From positions 372,001 through 436,000 of the forward strand of contig NZ_JQNJ01000001.1 in assembly GCF_000745185.1 (NCBI RefSeq): 64,000 nt of DNA, read 5' to 3'. This DNA comes from Muricauda sp. MAR_2010_75 (GTDB lineage Bacteria > Bacteroidota > Bacteroidia > Flavobacteriales > Flavobacteriaceae). Shown here in pieces: positions 43,727 through 53,585 of the stretch. The notes under the pieces were generated by a model. The model worked only from the letters and a program-made list of their open reading frames with translations, was not told where the DNA came from and ran no database searches. The position numbers were made by a program, and so were the translations under genes. Numbering within the stretch: the first letter of the stretch is position 1; each line of letters opens with the position of its first letter.

Positions 43727-45502
43727 TTAGGCCACTTCCTCTTCCAAGAACTGTGCCTTGTACAGATCGTTATAGTAGCCTCCTTTTTTGAGGAGCTCTT
43801 TATGAGTTCCAATCTCTACGATCTGTCCCTCATCCATCACAATAATTTTACTGGCTTTTTTGATGGTCGCCAGTCGGTGTGCAATGATGATCGATGTCCT
43901 TCCTTCGGTAATCTTGTCTGTAGCTTGTTGGATCAATTGCTCAGAATAGGTATCTACAGAAGATGTGGCCTCATCCAAGATCAATATACTGGGGTTGCTC
44001 ACATAGGCCCGCAAGAAAGCTATTAATTGTCGTTGTCCACTAGATAGCATGGTTCCCCTTTCCTTTACATTATATTGATAGCCCCCTGGAAGGCTCGAAA
44101 TGAATTCGTGCACCCCAATTTGTTTGGCGGCCGTCTCTATTTCTGATACCGAAATATTTTCATCACGTAGTGAGATGTTATTGGCAATGGTATCCGCAAA
44201 AAGAAAAACATCCTGCAATACAATGGCAATGTGTGAACGAAGGGATTGCAAAGTATAATCATGTATACTGATCCCATCAATTAAAATTTGCCCAGAATTA
44301 ATTTCGTAAAAACGGTTGAGCAAGTTGATGATGGTGGATTTTCCGGCACCGGTGGCTCCCACAATGGCCACGGTTTCGCCCGCTTTTACCTCAAAGGAAA
44401 TACCGTGCAGCACCTCTTCGTCCTTAACGTAGCCAAACCGAACATCCTTGAATTTGATGTCTCCCTTGACATCCTCTTTTATCACGGAACCTTCATCGGC
44501 AATATGGCTATCGGTATCCAAAATCTTGAACACGCGGTTGGCAGCCACCATTCCCATTTGTAGGGTGTTGAACTTATCTGCAATTTGTCTCAGGGGACGG
44601 AACAGGAGGTCCATCAAAAAGAAAAAGGCAAAAATGGAGCCTGTATCATCCAATCCCACATTCTCAATGTTCTGAATAACTCCAAAATACACCACCAATC
44701 CAATGCCTATGGAATAGGAAATTTCGGCAACAGGAAAGAAAATGGAGTTGTACCAAACGGTTTTCAACCAAGCATTTTGGTGTTTTTCATTGATGACCCT
44801 GAATTTTTCCTTTTCAATCTCTTCACGATTAAAAAGTTGTACGATCTTCATTCCGGCGATGCGTTCCTGCACAAAGGAATTGAGATTGGCCACTTGGGCC
44901 CTCACTTCAATAAAGGCCACTTTCATGGCTTGCTGAAAGAGTCTCGTAGCGATAAGGATCACTGGCAAAATAGCAAAAACAATGAGCGCCAATTTCCAAC
45001 TGGTGTAGAGCATTATGGCTGCCGCCAATAACATTTTGAGTACATCGGCCACAATCATAAAAAATCCTTGACTGAAAATCTCCCCGATACGCTGCATATC
45101 GGCCACGGCTCGTGTCACCAATACCCCGATTGAGGAATTATCGAAATAGGTCATTTTAAAACCCATCATTTTTTTGAAGAGCCTTACCCGAATATCCTTG
45201 ATCACGGACTCCCCCAAAAGGTTGGCGTAGTAATTAAAGGCCAATTGTGTGGTCACCTGACCAACGAGTACGGCAAGCATCAACAGAACAGCGGTCAATA
45301 ATTCTTGGGAGTTTTTATTGTCAAGCGCCTCATTGATGATATCCCTTACCAAAATGGGAATCTCTACGGCAAATGCAGCAGATAATATGGCTGCAATGGC
45401 TACTACCCAAAAAATGACCCTGTAGGGTTTGGTATGCGCAAATACACGTTTGAAAAGTCTAAAATCAAACGCTTTGCCTATTTCTTCACTTTTGCTCATC
45501 AA
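43727..45502 (-). CDS. ABC exporter, fused permease-ATPase (MsbA-like)
   Basis: The 591-residue half-transporter has an ABC_membrane domain at about 25-310 (VIFWVVAIAAILSAAFAVEI, LALIVFAILPVILIATR) and a nucleotide-binding domain with Walker A VGATGAGKSTI, signature LSSGQRQLIAFLRAY, Walker B ILILDEATSSVD and the H-loop IIAHRLATI. The usual LSGGQ reads LSSGQ. It likely exports lipid or hydrophobic compounds as a homodimer; the substrate is unknown. It overlaps the end of truA by 17 bp. Confidence 0.93.
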   Translation of the reverse strand: MMSKSEEIGKAFDFRLFKRVFAHTKPYRVIFWVVAIAAILSAAFAVEIPILVRDIINEALDNKNSQELLTAVLLMLAVLVGQVTTQLAFNYYANLLGESVIKDIRVRLFKKMMGFKMTYFDNSSIGVLVTRAVADMQRIGEIFSQGFFMIVADVLKMLLAAAIMLYTSWKLALIVFAILPVILIATRLFQQAMKVAFIEVRAQVANLNSFVQERIAGMKIVQLFNREEIEKEKFRVINEKHQNAWLKTVWYNSIFFPVAEISYSIGIGLVVYFGVIQNIENVGLDDTGSIFAFFFLMDLLFRPLRQIADKFNTLQMGMVAANRVFKILDTDSHIADEGSVIKEDVKGDIKFKDVRFGYVKDEEVLHGISFEVKAGETVAIVGATGAGKSTIINLLNRFYEINSGQILIDGISIHDYTLQSLRSHIAIVLQDVFLFADTIANNISLRDENISVSEIETAAKQIGVHEFISSLPGGYQYNVKERGTMLSSGQRQLIAFLRAYVSNPSILILDEATSSVDTYSEQLIQQATDKITEGRTSIIIAHRLATIKKASKIIVMDEGQIVEIGTHKELLKKGGYYNDLYKAQFLEEEVA

Positions 45503-46238
45503 ATATTTCTTTAGGATACAAAACCTTGGTCAAATATAATCCTTTTGCGGGGACAGACGCCCCGGCCTCACTTCTGCTCTTGCTTTCAATTATGGTGTGG
45601 ATTTCCTCGGGAGCCATCTTGCCCATCCCTACATCCAACAAGGTTCCCACTACGGCCCGCACCATATTCCTTAGAAAGCGGTCTGCGGTAATGGTGAACA
45701 CTAATTTATCTTTCTTTTCTTCCCAAATGGCCTGACGCACATCACATCTATAGGTCTTTACATCGGTATTGGATTTGGAAAAACATTCAAAATCCGTATG
45801 ATCCAATAAATAGGTTGCCGCTTTGTTCATGACCTCTAAATCCAATGGATATTTCACAAAATGGGCAGAATCAAAGTAAAATGGATTCTTTTCCTGTACC
45901 ACCCAATATTCGTAAGTCCGTTCAAAAGCATCAAACCTGGCGTGTGCCTCAGAAACCATTTGATACAGTTGTTGCACAGCAATATCTCCGGGCAGAAAGG
46001 CATTGAGCCGATAGACCAAATCCTCCTTATTTTCAATTTCATCAAAATCAAAATGGGCAAACATTTCCTTGGCATGCACCCCAGTATCGGTCCTGCCCGC
46101 ACCAACGACTTCCACTTTTTGTCGCAATAAGGTAGATAGGGCTTTTTCCAATACCTCTTGCAAGGTAATGGCGTTGGGTTGGTTCTGCCATCCGTGGTAT
46201 GCTTTTCCGAAATAGGAAAATTGGATAAAATATCTCAA
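45486..46238 (-). CDS. truA: tRNA pseudouridine synthase A
   Basis: The 250-residue protein contains FSYFGKAYHGWQNQPNAITL, the catalytic VVGAGRTDTGVHAKEMFAHF (Asp in RTD), ERTYEYWVVQ, and RFLRNMVRAVVGTLLDVG. TruA makes pseudouridine at positions 38-40 of tRNA anticodon arms. It is transcribed ahead of the ABC exporter and overlaps it. Confidence 0.96.
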   Translation of the reverse strand: MRYFIQFSYFGKAYHGWQNQPNAITLQEVLEKALSTLLRQKVEVVGAGRTDTGVHAKEMFAHFDFDEIENKEDLVYRLNAFLPGDIAVQQLYQMVSEAHARFDAFERTYEYWVVQEKNPFYFDSAHFVKYPLDLEVMNKAATYLLDHTDFECFSKSNTDVKTYRCDVRQAIWEEKKDKLVFTITADRFLRNMVRAVVGTLLDVGMGKMAPEEIHTIIESKSRSEAGASVPAKGLYLTKVLYPKEIFDEQK

Positions 46239-46326
46239 TGGAATGCCTTACTTTTAAGTCGTTAAAGATAATTCAATCCCTTCCAATAGGAATCCAACCC
46301 CTATTTTTTAGCATATTTTTAGCGTT

Positions 46327-46821
46327 ATGACCAAAATTCTATTGCTATCGGACACTCATGGCCATATAGATCCAACTATTTTAAAATACGCTGCCCAGAC
46401 CGATGAAATCTGGCACGCTGGGGACATTGGAGACATCAGCGTAACTGACCAACTTAAGGCATTGAAACCAGTCAGGGCGGTGTATGGTAACATCGATGAC
46501 CACAATGTGCGAAAAGAATTCCCTGAACACAATAGGTTTATGTGCGAAGGGGTGGATGTTTGGATCACACACATAGGTGGCTACCCTAATAGATATGATG
46601 TACGAATACGCGAAGAAATCAAGTTGAATCCCCCAAAACTATTCATTTGTGGGCATTCCCATATCCTTAAAGTGATGAACGACAAAAAATTGGGATTGCT
46701 TCACATGAATCCCGGTGCGTGCGGGAAACATGGTTTTCACCAAGTTCGTACCATGTTACGGTTTGCGATTGATGGAGATAAAATTTCAGATTTGGAGGTT
46801 GTGGAGTTGGGAAAACGATGA
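46327..46821 (+). CDS. YfcE/MJ0936-type metallophosphoesterase
   Basis: This 164-residue single-domain phosphodiesterase has the five metal-binding blocks: LLSDTHGH, IWHAGDIGD, VYGNIDDHN, LFICGHSH and LLHMNPGACG. Family members hydrolyse phosphodiesters with two divalent metals in the cytoplasm; the physiological substrate is unclear. A terminator follows immediately. Confidence 0.93.
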   Translation: MTKILLLSDTHGHIDPTILKYAAQTDEIWHAGDIGDISVTDQLKALKPVRAVYGNIDDHNVRKEFPEHNRFMCEGVDVWITHIGGYPNRYDVRIREEIKLNPPKLFICGHSHILKVMNDKKLGLLHMNPGACGKHGFHQVRTMLRFAIDGDKISDLEVVELGKR

Positions 46822-46830
46822 ATAAAACAT

Positions 46831-46859
46831 AAAAACCCCGGCCGAGGCCAGGGTTTTTT
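46831..46859 (+). terminator. Bidirectional terminator between phosphoesterase and DUF4293 genes
   Basis: AAAAACCCCGGCC pairs with GGCCAGGGTTTTTT (one mismatch) around a 2-3 nt loop, with T-runs on both strands, between convergent genes. Confidence 0.85.
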
Positions 46860-46886
46860 CGCACTAATACTACTAAGATGTTAGGT

Positions 46887-47315
46887 TCAACGTAAGCGAT
46901 CAACAGATTTTACAAGATCTTCATCCTTTTTGATGGCCCTGTTGGCCAGGACCAGAAAAACGATAGAAAATACAGGAATCAGCATCCCAATACCCTTCTC
47001 AGAAACCACGGTCTCTCCGGATAAGCTTAGCGATCGATAAACGAAAAATCCTAGTAAAAAAAGGTTCAATATCATATTCAATCTGTTTACCACAAATTGA
47101 TTTTGTCTGTTCTTATACATAAAAATTGAAACCGCTGCCAACACTGCCGAGGCATAAAATGCAATACTGATCCACAGTTCGTTTTCGGCATAGATTTCCT
47201 TCCCATCCACATCAATCCACAAATTCAGAAAAAAGGGCAGTACACCTGTAATAAGTGCAACAACCACCAAAAAAAACGTCTGAATTCGTTGAATCATTGT
47301 GTAATTTGATTTCAA
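46887..47315 (-). CDS. DUF4293 membrane protein
   Basis: The 142-residue protein begins MIQRIQTFFLVVVALITGVL (with a preceding MKSNYT) and has four membrane helices, the last IGMLIPVFSIVFLVLANRAI, then a charged tail DEDLVKSVDRLR. This IQRIQT opening and size are typical of DUF4293, a Bacteroidetes family usually placed next to rho, as here. Function unknown. Confidence 0.9.
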   Translation of the reverse strand: MKSNYTMIQRIQTFFLVVVALITGVLPFFLNLWIDVDGKEIYAENELWISIAFYASAVLAAVSIFMYKNRQNQFVVNRLNMILNLFLLGFFVYRSLSLSGETVVSEKGIGMLIPVFSIVFLVLANRAIKKDEDLVKSVDRLR

Positions 47316-47492
47316 AATGCAAAAATAGGCGTCTTTTTGAGAAATCAGGCCTTATTCTTGAAAAATAATTTGTATACTTGTGGTGTTATTAGCGAAGCAC
47401 TTACCTAGGAAATCTTTCCTCCAGTAGCACTCAAATAACTTTTTTACTTCAATATTTTCAGATTATACACAGTTTAACTTATTCATTACTTA

Positions 47493-49088
47493 ATGTTCGA
47501 GATTTCAGATCTAAAAGCTAAAAAGCTTCCTGAGTTGCAAGAGATTGCCAAGGGTCTTAACGTTCCCAAATTCAAATCATTGAAAAAGCTTGATCTAGTT
47601 TATCAAATACTAGATGTCCAGGCTTCCAACCCAAAGGCCGTAGCAGAAAGCACCTCAGCACCGCAAAACAATGGTACCCCCACCCCAAAACCAAAGCGTA
47701 CCAGAGCCCCAAGGCCAAAAAAAAATGAGCCAAAGGAAAAAGTGGCCGAGGCCAGCGAAAAACCAGCATCCGTGCAAGATGACACCAACTCCAAAAAAGA
47801 GGAGCCTAAAGGTCCGCCTCAAAAAAAGGATCACAAGCAGAACAACACTGCTTCAAAGGGACAAAACAACAATAGAAGAACCAGCCAGCACCAAAAAGGT
47901 GGTAGCCACGACAAAAAGAACAGCAATTTTGACAAAGACTTAAAAAATAGGTACAAAGAACCTGAATTTGAGTTTGACAGCATTATTGAGAGTGAAGGTG
48001 TCTTGGATATCATGCAGGATGGTTATGGGTTCTTGCGCTCTTCGGACTACAACTACCTTTCTTCACCCGATGATATTTATGTATCGCAATCGCAGATCAG
48101 ATTGTTTGGGCTGAAGACCGGGGACACGGTTTTGGGTAACATTAGACCTCCAAAAGAAGGTGAGAAATATTTCCCCCTGATCAAGGTGAACAAAATCAAC
48201 GGTCTAGATCCACAAGTGGTTCGGGATCGGGTATCCTTTGAGCACCTTACCCCCTTGTTTCCAAAGGAAAAATTTAAACTGGCAGAACGTCAGAGCACCA
48301 TTTCCACCCGGATTATGGACTTGTTCTCCCCTATTGGCAAGGGACAACGTGGTATGATCGTGTCCCAGCCCAAAACGGGTAAGACCATGTTGTTGAAGGA
48401 TATAGCCAATGCCATTGCTGCCAATCACCCAGAGGTATACCAAATCATCCTTTTGATTGATGAGCGGCCTGAGGAAGTTACCGACATGCAACGTAATGTG
48501 CGTGGCGAGGTGGTTGCCTCAACATTCGACAAAGAAGCTACTGAACACGTTCGCGTGGCCAATATTGTGTTGGAAAAAGCCAAACGTTTGGTGGAATGTG
48601 GCCATGATGTGGTGATCCTTTTGGATTCCATTACCCGATTGGCCCGTGCCTACAACACTGTACAACCTGCTTCTGGTAAGGTATTGAGTGGTGGTGTGGA
48701 TGCCAATGCATTGCATAAACCGAAACGTTTCTTTGGTGCGGCCCGTAACATTGAAAATGGAGGTTCGCTTTCCATTATTGCTACGGCGTTAACAGAGACC
48801 GGCTCTAAAATGGACGAGGTAATTTTTGAAGAATTTAAGGGTACCGGTAACATGGAGCTTCAGTTGGACAGACGTATTTCCAACCGAAGAATTTTCCCTG
48901 CCATCGACCTTATTTCTTCATCTACCCGAAGGGACGATCTATTGTTGGACGAAAACACCATTCAACGTATGTGGATCATGCGTAAGTATTTGGCAGACAT
49001 GAATCCTGTGGAGGCCATGGAATTTATGGAGCAGCGCATTAAGCAGACCAAAAACAACGAAGAGTTTCTGCTTACGATGAACAATTAA
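47493..49088 (+). CDS. rho: Transcription termination factor Rho with basic insert
   Basis: The 531-residue protein starts with the Rho_N helix bundle ([16 protein letters not shown]). A low-complexity Lys/Pro/Asn/Gln-rich insert of about 110 residues follows (positions about 50-150), then the OSB RNA-binding domain ([20 protein letters not shown]), Walker [12 protein letters not shown], Walker [19 protein letters not shown]-loop [20 protein letters not shown] and R-loop [20 protein letters not shown]. Rho is the hexameric RNA helicase that ends transcripts. Long inserts are known in Bacteroidetes Rho and may add RNA binding or condensation. Confidence 0.97.
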   Translation: MFEISDLKAKKLPELQEIAKGLNVPKFKSLKKLDLVYQILDVQASNPKAVAESTSAPQNNGTPTPKPKRTRAPRPKKNEPKEKVAEASEKPASVQDDTNSKKEEPKGPPQKKDHKQNNTASKGQNNNRRTSQHQKGGSHDKKNSNFDKDLKNRYKEPEFEFDSIIESEGVLDIMQDGYGFLRSSDYNYLSSPDDIYVSQSQIRLFGLKTGDTVLGNIRPPKEGEKYFPLIKVNKINGLDPQVVRDRVSFEHLTPLFPKEKFKLAERQSTISTRIMDLFSPIGKGQRGMIVSQPKTGKTMLLKDIANAIAANHPEVYQIILLIDERPEEVTDMQRNVRGEVVASTFDKEATEHVRVANIVLEKAKRLVECGHDVVILLDSITRLARAYNTVQPASGKVLSGGVDANALHKPKRFFGAARNIENGGSLSIIATALTETGSKMDEVIFEEFKGTGNMELQLDRRISNRRIFPAIDLISSSTRRDDLLLDENTIQRMWIMRKYLADMNPVEAMEFMEQRIKQTKNNEEFLLTMNN

Positions 49089-49114
49089 ATCAAATGATTG
49101 ATATACAGCTATTT

Positions 49115-49147
49115 AAAAACCCTTTGAGAAATCTCAAAGGGTTTTTT
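49115..49147 (+). terminator. Terminator of rho
   Basis: AAAAACCCTTTGAG pairs perfectly with CTCAAAGGGTTTTT over a 4-nt loop, 27 bp after the rho stop, followed by extra T residues. Confidence 0.9.
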
Positions 49148-49220
49148 CTTGAATAGTTTTAAAGAAAAAACCTATCTTTAAATCAGTTTCCCCAAAACCG
49201 AACTCTAAAACACTTTAACT

Positions 49221-49892
49221 ATGAAAAACCTCAAAAAAGTTGCCACTGTATTGCTAGGTGCTTTTTTATTCACACTTACTGCATGCCAACAAGGCCCTAA
49301 GAAAGAGGAACCCGCCGAATCAAAAGCAGCGGAAGAGCAAGAACCTGTTGCACCACCGGAGGGAATCATCTCCTTGGAGGAATCAAAGTCCCTGTATGAC
49401 AATTACACCAAGAACCGTTTGGACATCATTCATAAATATGAAGCCGAGCGGAGTACCGAAAAATTTGAAGCTGCCCGTTTTAGTTCATTCAGTTATGCCG
49501 ACATTAAGCAATATATGGACTATATTGAACAGGAGGCCAAAGACGCCGAGGTGGATATTTCTTCATTGCGGTTCTATTTTGCCAATTATCCTGATAAGGC
49601 GGATTTTCCCGATGGAAAAAAAATAGTGCACCCGAGACAAAATTCCATTTTTATAGTACCCACCATGGAAACAGCTGATGGGGAATACGGCTTTTATATT
49701 GGTGAAGATGGCAAGGCCAAACTCATCAAAAATGCTGTTGGACAAACTGCCGTAGGCAGTACTACCAAAGATGGAAATAAGTCTTATGCCAGTTTTGCCC
49801 CCAGTTTTGCCACTCCGGCAATACTACAACAAGGCAAAAGTCTTAACCTAAACCATAGTAATTCAGGGCCACCACCTGATGGAGATTTCTAA
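49221..49892 (+). CDS. Lipoprotein of unknown function
   Basis: The 223-residue product has a lipoprotein signal (TVLLGAFLFTLTACQQG), a short Glu/Ala/Pro-rich linker, and a compact region with FSSFSYADIKQYMDYIEQEA, SSLRFYFANYP and ENSI/PTME-like stretches. No named domain is recognised. It ends 5 bp before the first of two paralogous membrane protein genes, so it is probably cotranscribed with it. Confidence 0.75.
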   Translation: MKNLKKVATVLLGAFLFTLTACQQGPKKEEPAESKAAEEQEPVAPPEGIISLEESKSLYDNYTKNRLDIIHKYEAERSTEKFEAARFSSFSYADIKQYMDYIEQEAKDAEVDISSLRFYFANYPDKADFPDGKKIVHPRQNSIFIVPTMETADGEYGFYIGEDGKAKLIKNAVGQTAVGSTTKDGNKSYASFAPSFATPAILQQGKSLNLNHSNSGPPPDGDF

Positions 49893-49897
49893 AAAGG

Positions 49898-50584
49898 ATG
49901 ACTACCGAAAATCTTGTCAAACTAATTAGCAGTCAGTTTCCTTTATTTCTTTATTTAATCACCTGGATAATTTCAGTAATTCGATATAAGAGGTTTTTTG
50001 ACACGCCTTTGAAGTACCTTCCCATGCTTGTAATCTATACCTTTTTCACTGAGCTTTTGGGTTATTTTATCAAGTACAACGATCAATTTTTGTTTTTTTC
50101 CGATGATCGATACGCATGGCATAATGTGATTATTTATAACATTTACCAATTGATCTTCTTTTTGTTTTTCTACCGTGTTTATCATAGAGCGCTTAAAAAA
50201 GAATCTCATAAAAAATGGGTGAAGTATGGTAGTTATCTTTGCATTTTGGCGTACATCGTCAATTCTATCATTGCCAACCCTCTGCACAATAGATTAAGCT
50301 ATGCACATATTGTTGGTTCCTTTATCCTGATTTTTATACTTGTCTTGTATTTTCTTGAAAAGAAATCCGAAGAAAGTTTTTATCCCCAAAAACATAATTT
50401 ATTGTTTTGGGTCAGTATGGGTCTACTTACCTTTTATCTGATTTTTCCCTTGGTTTTGATTTTTGGGAATATCAGTATTGATGTACAATTTTATTTAAGA
50501 CGTACATTGCTCAGTCTAATTGGAATAATGTACGGATGTTTCATTATAGGTCTTTTGGCGGGAAAAAGAAAAGCATTTCGATAG
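49898..50584 (+). CDS. Multi-pass membrane protein, tandem paralogue 1
   Basis: The 228-residue protein has about seven hydrophobic segments (LFLYLITWIISVI, YLPMLVIYTFFTELLGYFI, LIFFLFFYRVY and others) and a conserved cytoplasmic or periplasmic patch SDDRYAWHNVIIYNIYQLIF. It is homologous to the next gene (shared patterns RYKRFFDTPLKY/YRTYYDTVLKY and SDDRYxWxNVIIYNIY). Function unknown; the layout resembles 7TM sensor parts but no signalling domain is attached. Confidence 0.8.
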   Translation: MTTENLVKLISSQFPLFLYLITWIISVIRYKRFFDTPLKYLPMLVIYTFFTELLGYFIKYNDQFLFFSDDRYAWHNVIIYNIYQLIFFLFFYRVYHRALKKESHKKWVKYGSYLCILAYIVNSIIANPLHNRLSYAHIVGSFILIFILVLYFLEKKSEESFYPQKHNLLFWVSMGLLTFYLIFPLVLIFGNISIDVQFYLRRTLLSLIGIMYGCFIIGLLAGKRKAFR

Positions 50585-50609
50585 TTTCAACGCCGTTGAA
50601 AAAATAAAG

Positions 50610-50633
50610 GTCCCAAACATTGGGGCTTTTTTT
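50610..50633 (+). terminator. Terminator between the tandem paralogues
   Basis: GTCCCAA and TTGGGGC pair (one G-T wobble) around a 3-nt loop, followed by TTTTTTT. It lies 25 bp after the first paralogue, so the second probably has its own promoter. Confidence 0.75.
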
Positions 50634-50682
50634 ATATTTTCAGCATAAATCTAATTTCTTTGCCCAATATGCCAACACATAA

Positions 50683-51375
50683 ATGATTGAGGAATTCATT
50701 GAAACTTTAAATACGGATTTTATAATCCTCCCCTTTTACTTCATTGTGTGGCTGGCCTCGGTTATATGGTATCGCACCTACTACGACACGGTTTTAAAAT
50801 ATTACCCTATATACCTTATGTACACCCTGCTCACCGAATTGCTGGGGTATTTGGTAAAGTTCACCGATAGTTTCCAATTGGTTTCAGATGATAGGTATCA
50901 CTGGTACAATGTGATTATTTACAATATTTATTCGGTGGTCACCTATAGCTATTTCTTCTACATTTATTGGAAAATTTTAAATGACAAAAAACATAAAAAA
51001 TGGGTGCTGTATGGCGCATCCGTCAGTATGGGGAGTTTTCTGATCAGTTTATTTTTTCAAAATCCCCATTACTCCCATTTGTACATTGCCGAACTCATTT
51101 CCGCATTGATTCTGTTGTCTGCCATAGCCTTATATTTGAAGGAGAAGTTTCAGTGGAACAGTTTCAAATCATTGAAATACAATTTAATGTTTTGGACCAG
51201 CGTGGGGTTGGGCATATTCTATGCCTACTTTCCATTTACATTACTGTTCCTATATTGGGCACCTGAACTATATACCAAATTTCATTTGCATGATTGGTTA
51301 ATCGGGCTCATCTTCGTTTTATATGGAACTTTTTTGGTAGGGGTGATTATCCATAGAAGAAGGAATTTTCAATAA
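50683..51375 (+). CDS. Multi-pass membrane protein, tandem paralogue 2
   Basis: The 230-residue protein aligns along its length with the preceding gene product: FYFIVWLASVIWYRTYYDTV, YTLLTELLGYLVKFTDSF, SDDRYHWYNVIIYNIYSVV, and the basic end GVIIHRRRNF. Seven hydrophobic segments are predicted by eye. No family name is recognised. It has a strong terminator directly downstream. Confidence 0.8.
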   Translation: MIEEFIETLNTDFIILPFYFIVWLASVIWYRTYYDTVLKYYPIYLMYTLLTELLGYLVKFTDSFQLVSDDRYHWYNVIIYNIYSVVTYSYFFYIYWKILNDKKHKKWVLYGASVSMGSFLISLFFQNPHYSHLYIAELISALILLSAIALYLKEKFQWNSFKSLKYNLMFWTSVGLGIFYAYFPFTLLFLYWAPELYTKFHLHDWLIGLIFVLYGTFLVGVIIHRRRNFQ

Positions 51376-51394
51376 AAATTGATTTAATACCAAT

Positions 51395-51422
51395 AAAAAA
51401 GCCCCAAAATTGGGGCTTTTTT
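51395..51422. terminator. Bidirectional terminator between paralogue 2 and rpsT
   Basis: AAAAAAGCCCCA pairs perfectly with TGGGGCTTTTTT around a 4-nt AAAT loop, placed between convergent genes. Confidence 0.9.
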
Positions 51423-51445
51423 ATATACTTAAATGAACAAATGGA

Positions 51446-51697
51446 TTACATGGCAGCAACCTTGCTCATTAATTTGCTCTTTAAGTTGGCCGCTTTGTTG
51501 CTGTGAATAATGTTTTTCTTGGCCAATTTATCGATCATACCAACAACAGTGGGCAACAAGGCTTCAGCAGCTTTCTTGTCCTCTTCGGTGCGCAATTTTT
51601 TGATGGCATTACGCACGGTCTTATGCTGATATCTATTACGCAAACGAACCGCTTCGTTTCTTCTGATTCTCTTTAATGCTGACTTATGATTTGCCAT
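51446..51697 (-). CDS. rpsT: 30S ribosomal protein S20
   Basis: The 83-residue basic helical protein begins [20 protein letters not shown] and ends [15 protein letters not shown], diagnostic of S20, which binds 16S rRNA early in 30S assembly. It lies directly downstream of two tRNA-Glu genes on the same strand. Confidence 0.96.
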   Translation of the reverse strand: MANHKSALKRIRRNEAVRLRNRYQHKTVRNAIKKLRTEEDKKAAEALLPTVVGMIDKLAKKNIIHSNKAANLKSKLMSKVAAM

Positions 51698-51730
51698 TGT
51701 CTTGATTTATACTTTCTAATTCTTTTTTAG

Positions 51731-51802
51731 TAGCCCGTAGGGGAATCGAACCCCTGTTACCAGGATGAAAACCTGGCGTCCTAACCCCTAGACGAACGGG
51801 CC
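51731..51802 (-). tRNA. tRNA-Glu (anticodon TTC)
   Basis: Read on the minus strand the 72-nt sequence opens GGCCCGTTCGTCTAGGGG and has the anticodon arm CCAGG-TTTTCAT-CCTGG with anticodon TTC. The T-arm is GGGGTTCGATTCCCC and the acceptor end ACGGGCT with discriminator A. CCA is not encoded. All four arms pair. Confidence 0.96.
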
Positions 51803-51861
51803 ATTATTTTCGGAAAAACCCAGGCTACTCAACCTCGTTTTCCCAATTTCAATAAACGTTG

Positions 51862-51933
51862 TAGCCCGTAGGGGAATCGAACCCCTGTTACCAGGATGAA
51901 AACCTGGCGTCCTAACCCCTAGACGAACGGGCC
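51862..51933 (-). tRNA. tRNA-Glu (anticodon TTC), second identical copy
   Basis: Identical over all 72 nt to the copy at 51731-51802 and 59 bp away, same strand. Upstream flanks differ, so this is a tandem gene duplication rather than a long repeat. It is probably cotranscribed with the other tRNA and perhaps rpsT. Confidence 0.96.
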
Positions 51934-52014
51934 ATTAAGGTTGCACAATTGCGGATGCAAAAATACAACTATTTTTAAGTCTTGCAACAGTAATTTTTAT
52001 TTTTTGACCACTGC

Positions 52015-53490
52015 TTAATAGGCCTTCGCAAACAGCACCCTTTGGTTGGATGGATTTCCCGTCACCATACATTTTCCATCCTCCTGTTTTGCATCCAAGG
52101 GAATACATCGAATGGTTGCTTTGGTCTCCTCTTTTATCTTATCCTCGGTTTCCGAAGTACCATCCCAATGTGCCGAAACAAATCCACCTTTTTCCTCAAT
52201 CACTTGCTTGAATTCCTCATAAGAATCAACCTCGGTGATATGCTCTTTTCTGTAATCCAGTGCTTTGTTAAAGATGTTTTCCTGAATCTCGTCCATCAAG
52301 GAAACTACTTTATCTACAACCTCATCGGCCTTCACCGATTCTTTTTGAAGCGTATCACGTCGGGCCACCTCATACGTGCCATTCTCCAAATCGCGCTGCC
52401 CCACAGCCAAACGTACGGGAACCCCCTTCAATTCGTACTCATTGAATTTGAACCCGGGCTTATGGGTATCCCTTTTATCGTATTTTACGGAAAGGCCTTT
52501 GGCCTTTAGTTCCCTCACCAAAGGTTCCACTTTCTCTGAAATGGCATCCAGTTGGTCCAATCCCTTATAAATAGGCACGATCACCACCTGAATGGGAGCC
52601 AATTTTGGAGGAAGTACCAATCCGTTATCATCACTGTGCGTCATCACCAAAGCGCCCATCAATCGGGTAGAGACCCCCCAAGATGTGGCCCAAACATATT
52701 CTTGTTGCCCTTCCTTGTTGGCAAATTTCACGTCAAATGCCTTGGCAAAATTTTGCCCCAAAAAGTGTGATGTTCCAGCCTGAAGCGCCTTTCCATCTTG
52801 CATCAATGCCTCAATGCAATAGGTCTCCTCCGCTCCGGCAAAACGTTCACTCTCGGTCTTGGTCCCTTTTATTACAGGTACCCCCATGTGTTCTTCCGCA
52901 AATTCTGCGTACAAATTCATGATCAATTCCGCTTCCTCTACAGCTTCCTGTTTAGTAGCATGGGCGGTATGGCCTTCTTGCCATAAAAATTCAGCAGTTC
53001 TCAGAAACAGACGAGTCCGCATTTCCCAACGTACCACATTGGCCCATTGGTTCACCAATATGGGCAAATCACGGTAGGACTGTACCCATCTTCTATAGGT
53101 ATCCCAAATAATGGTTTCTGATGTAGGCCTAACAATAAGCTCCTCCTCCAACTTTGCATCTTCATCAACCACAATACCACTGCCATCCTCGGCATTCTTC
53201 AGGCGATAGTGCGTCACAACGGCACATTCCTTGGCAAAACCCTCTACGTGGCTTGCTTCTTTACTAAGGTATGATTTTGGAATGAAAAGTGGGAAATAGG
53301 CATTTTCATGACCCGTTTCCTTGAACATTTTATCGAGTTGCGCCTGCATTTTCTCCCATATGGCGTACCCGTAGGGTTTTATCACCATACAACCCCTAAC
53401 TCCAGAGTTTTCAGCTAAATCCGATTTTACGACAAGTTCATTATACCATTTGGAATAATCTTCGGCGCGACTTGTTAAATTTTTACCCAT
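52015..53490 (-). CDS. proS: Prolyl-tRNA synthetase, archaeal/eukaryote type
   Basis: The 491-residue class II synthetase starts [20 protein letters not shown] and has motif 2 [35 protein letters not shown], the anticodon-binding domain ([34 protein letters not shown]) and the C-terminal zinc-like domain ending LFAKAY. The C-terminal Tyr and lack of the INS editing domain mark the archaeal/eukaryotic ProS type used across Bacteroidetes. It charges tRNA-Pro. Confidence 0.97.
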   Translation of the reverse strand: MGKNLTSRAEDYSKWYNELVVKSDLAENSGVRGCMVIKPYGYAIWEKMQAQLDKMFKETGHENAYFPLFIPKSYLSKEASHVEGFAKECAVVTHYRLKNAEDGSGIVVDEDAKLEEELIVRPTSETIIWDTYRRWVQSYRDLPILVNQWANVVRWEMRTRLFLRTAEFLWQEGHTAHATKQEAVEEAELIMNLYAEFAEEHMGVPVIKGTKTESERFAGAEETYCIEALMQDGKALQAGTSHFLGQNFAKAFDVKFANKEGQQEYVWATSWGVSTRLMGALVMTHSDDNGLVLPPKLAPIQVVIVPIYKGLDQLDAISEKVEPLVRELKAKGLSVKYDKRDTHKPGFKFNEYELKGVPVRLAVGQRDLENGTYEVARRDTLQKESVKADEVVDKVVSLMDEIQENIFNKALDYRKEHITEVDSYEEFKQVIEEKGGFVSAHWDGTSETEDKIKEETKATIRCIPLDAKQEDGKCMVTGNPSNQRVLFAKAY

Positions 53491-53585
53491 CTACTGTAGT
53501 TTGGCACAAAACTTGTGTTTTTATTAGCAAGAATAATTCGGTAAAACTAATTATTTTTAGTATGTTCAACAATAAAAATTGCACA

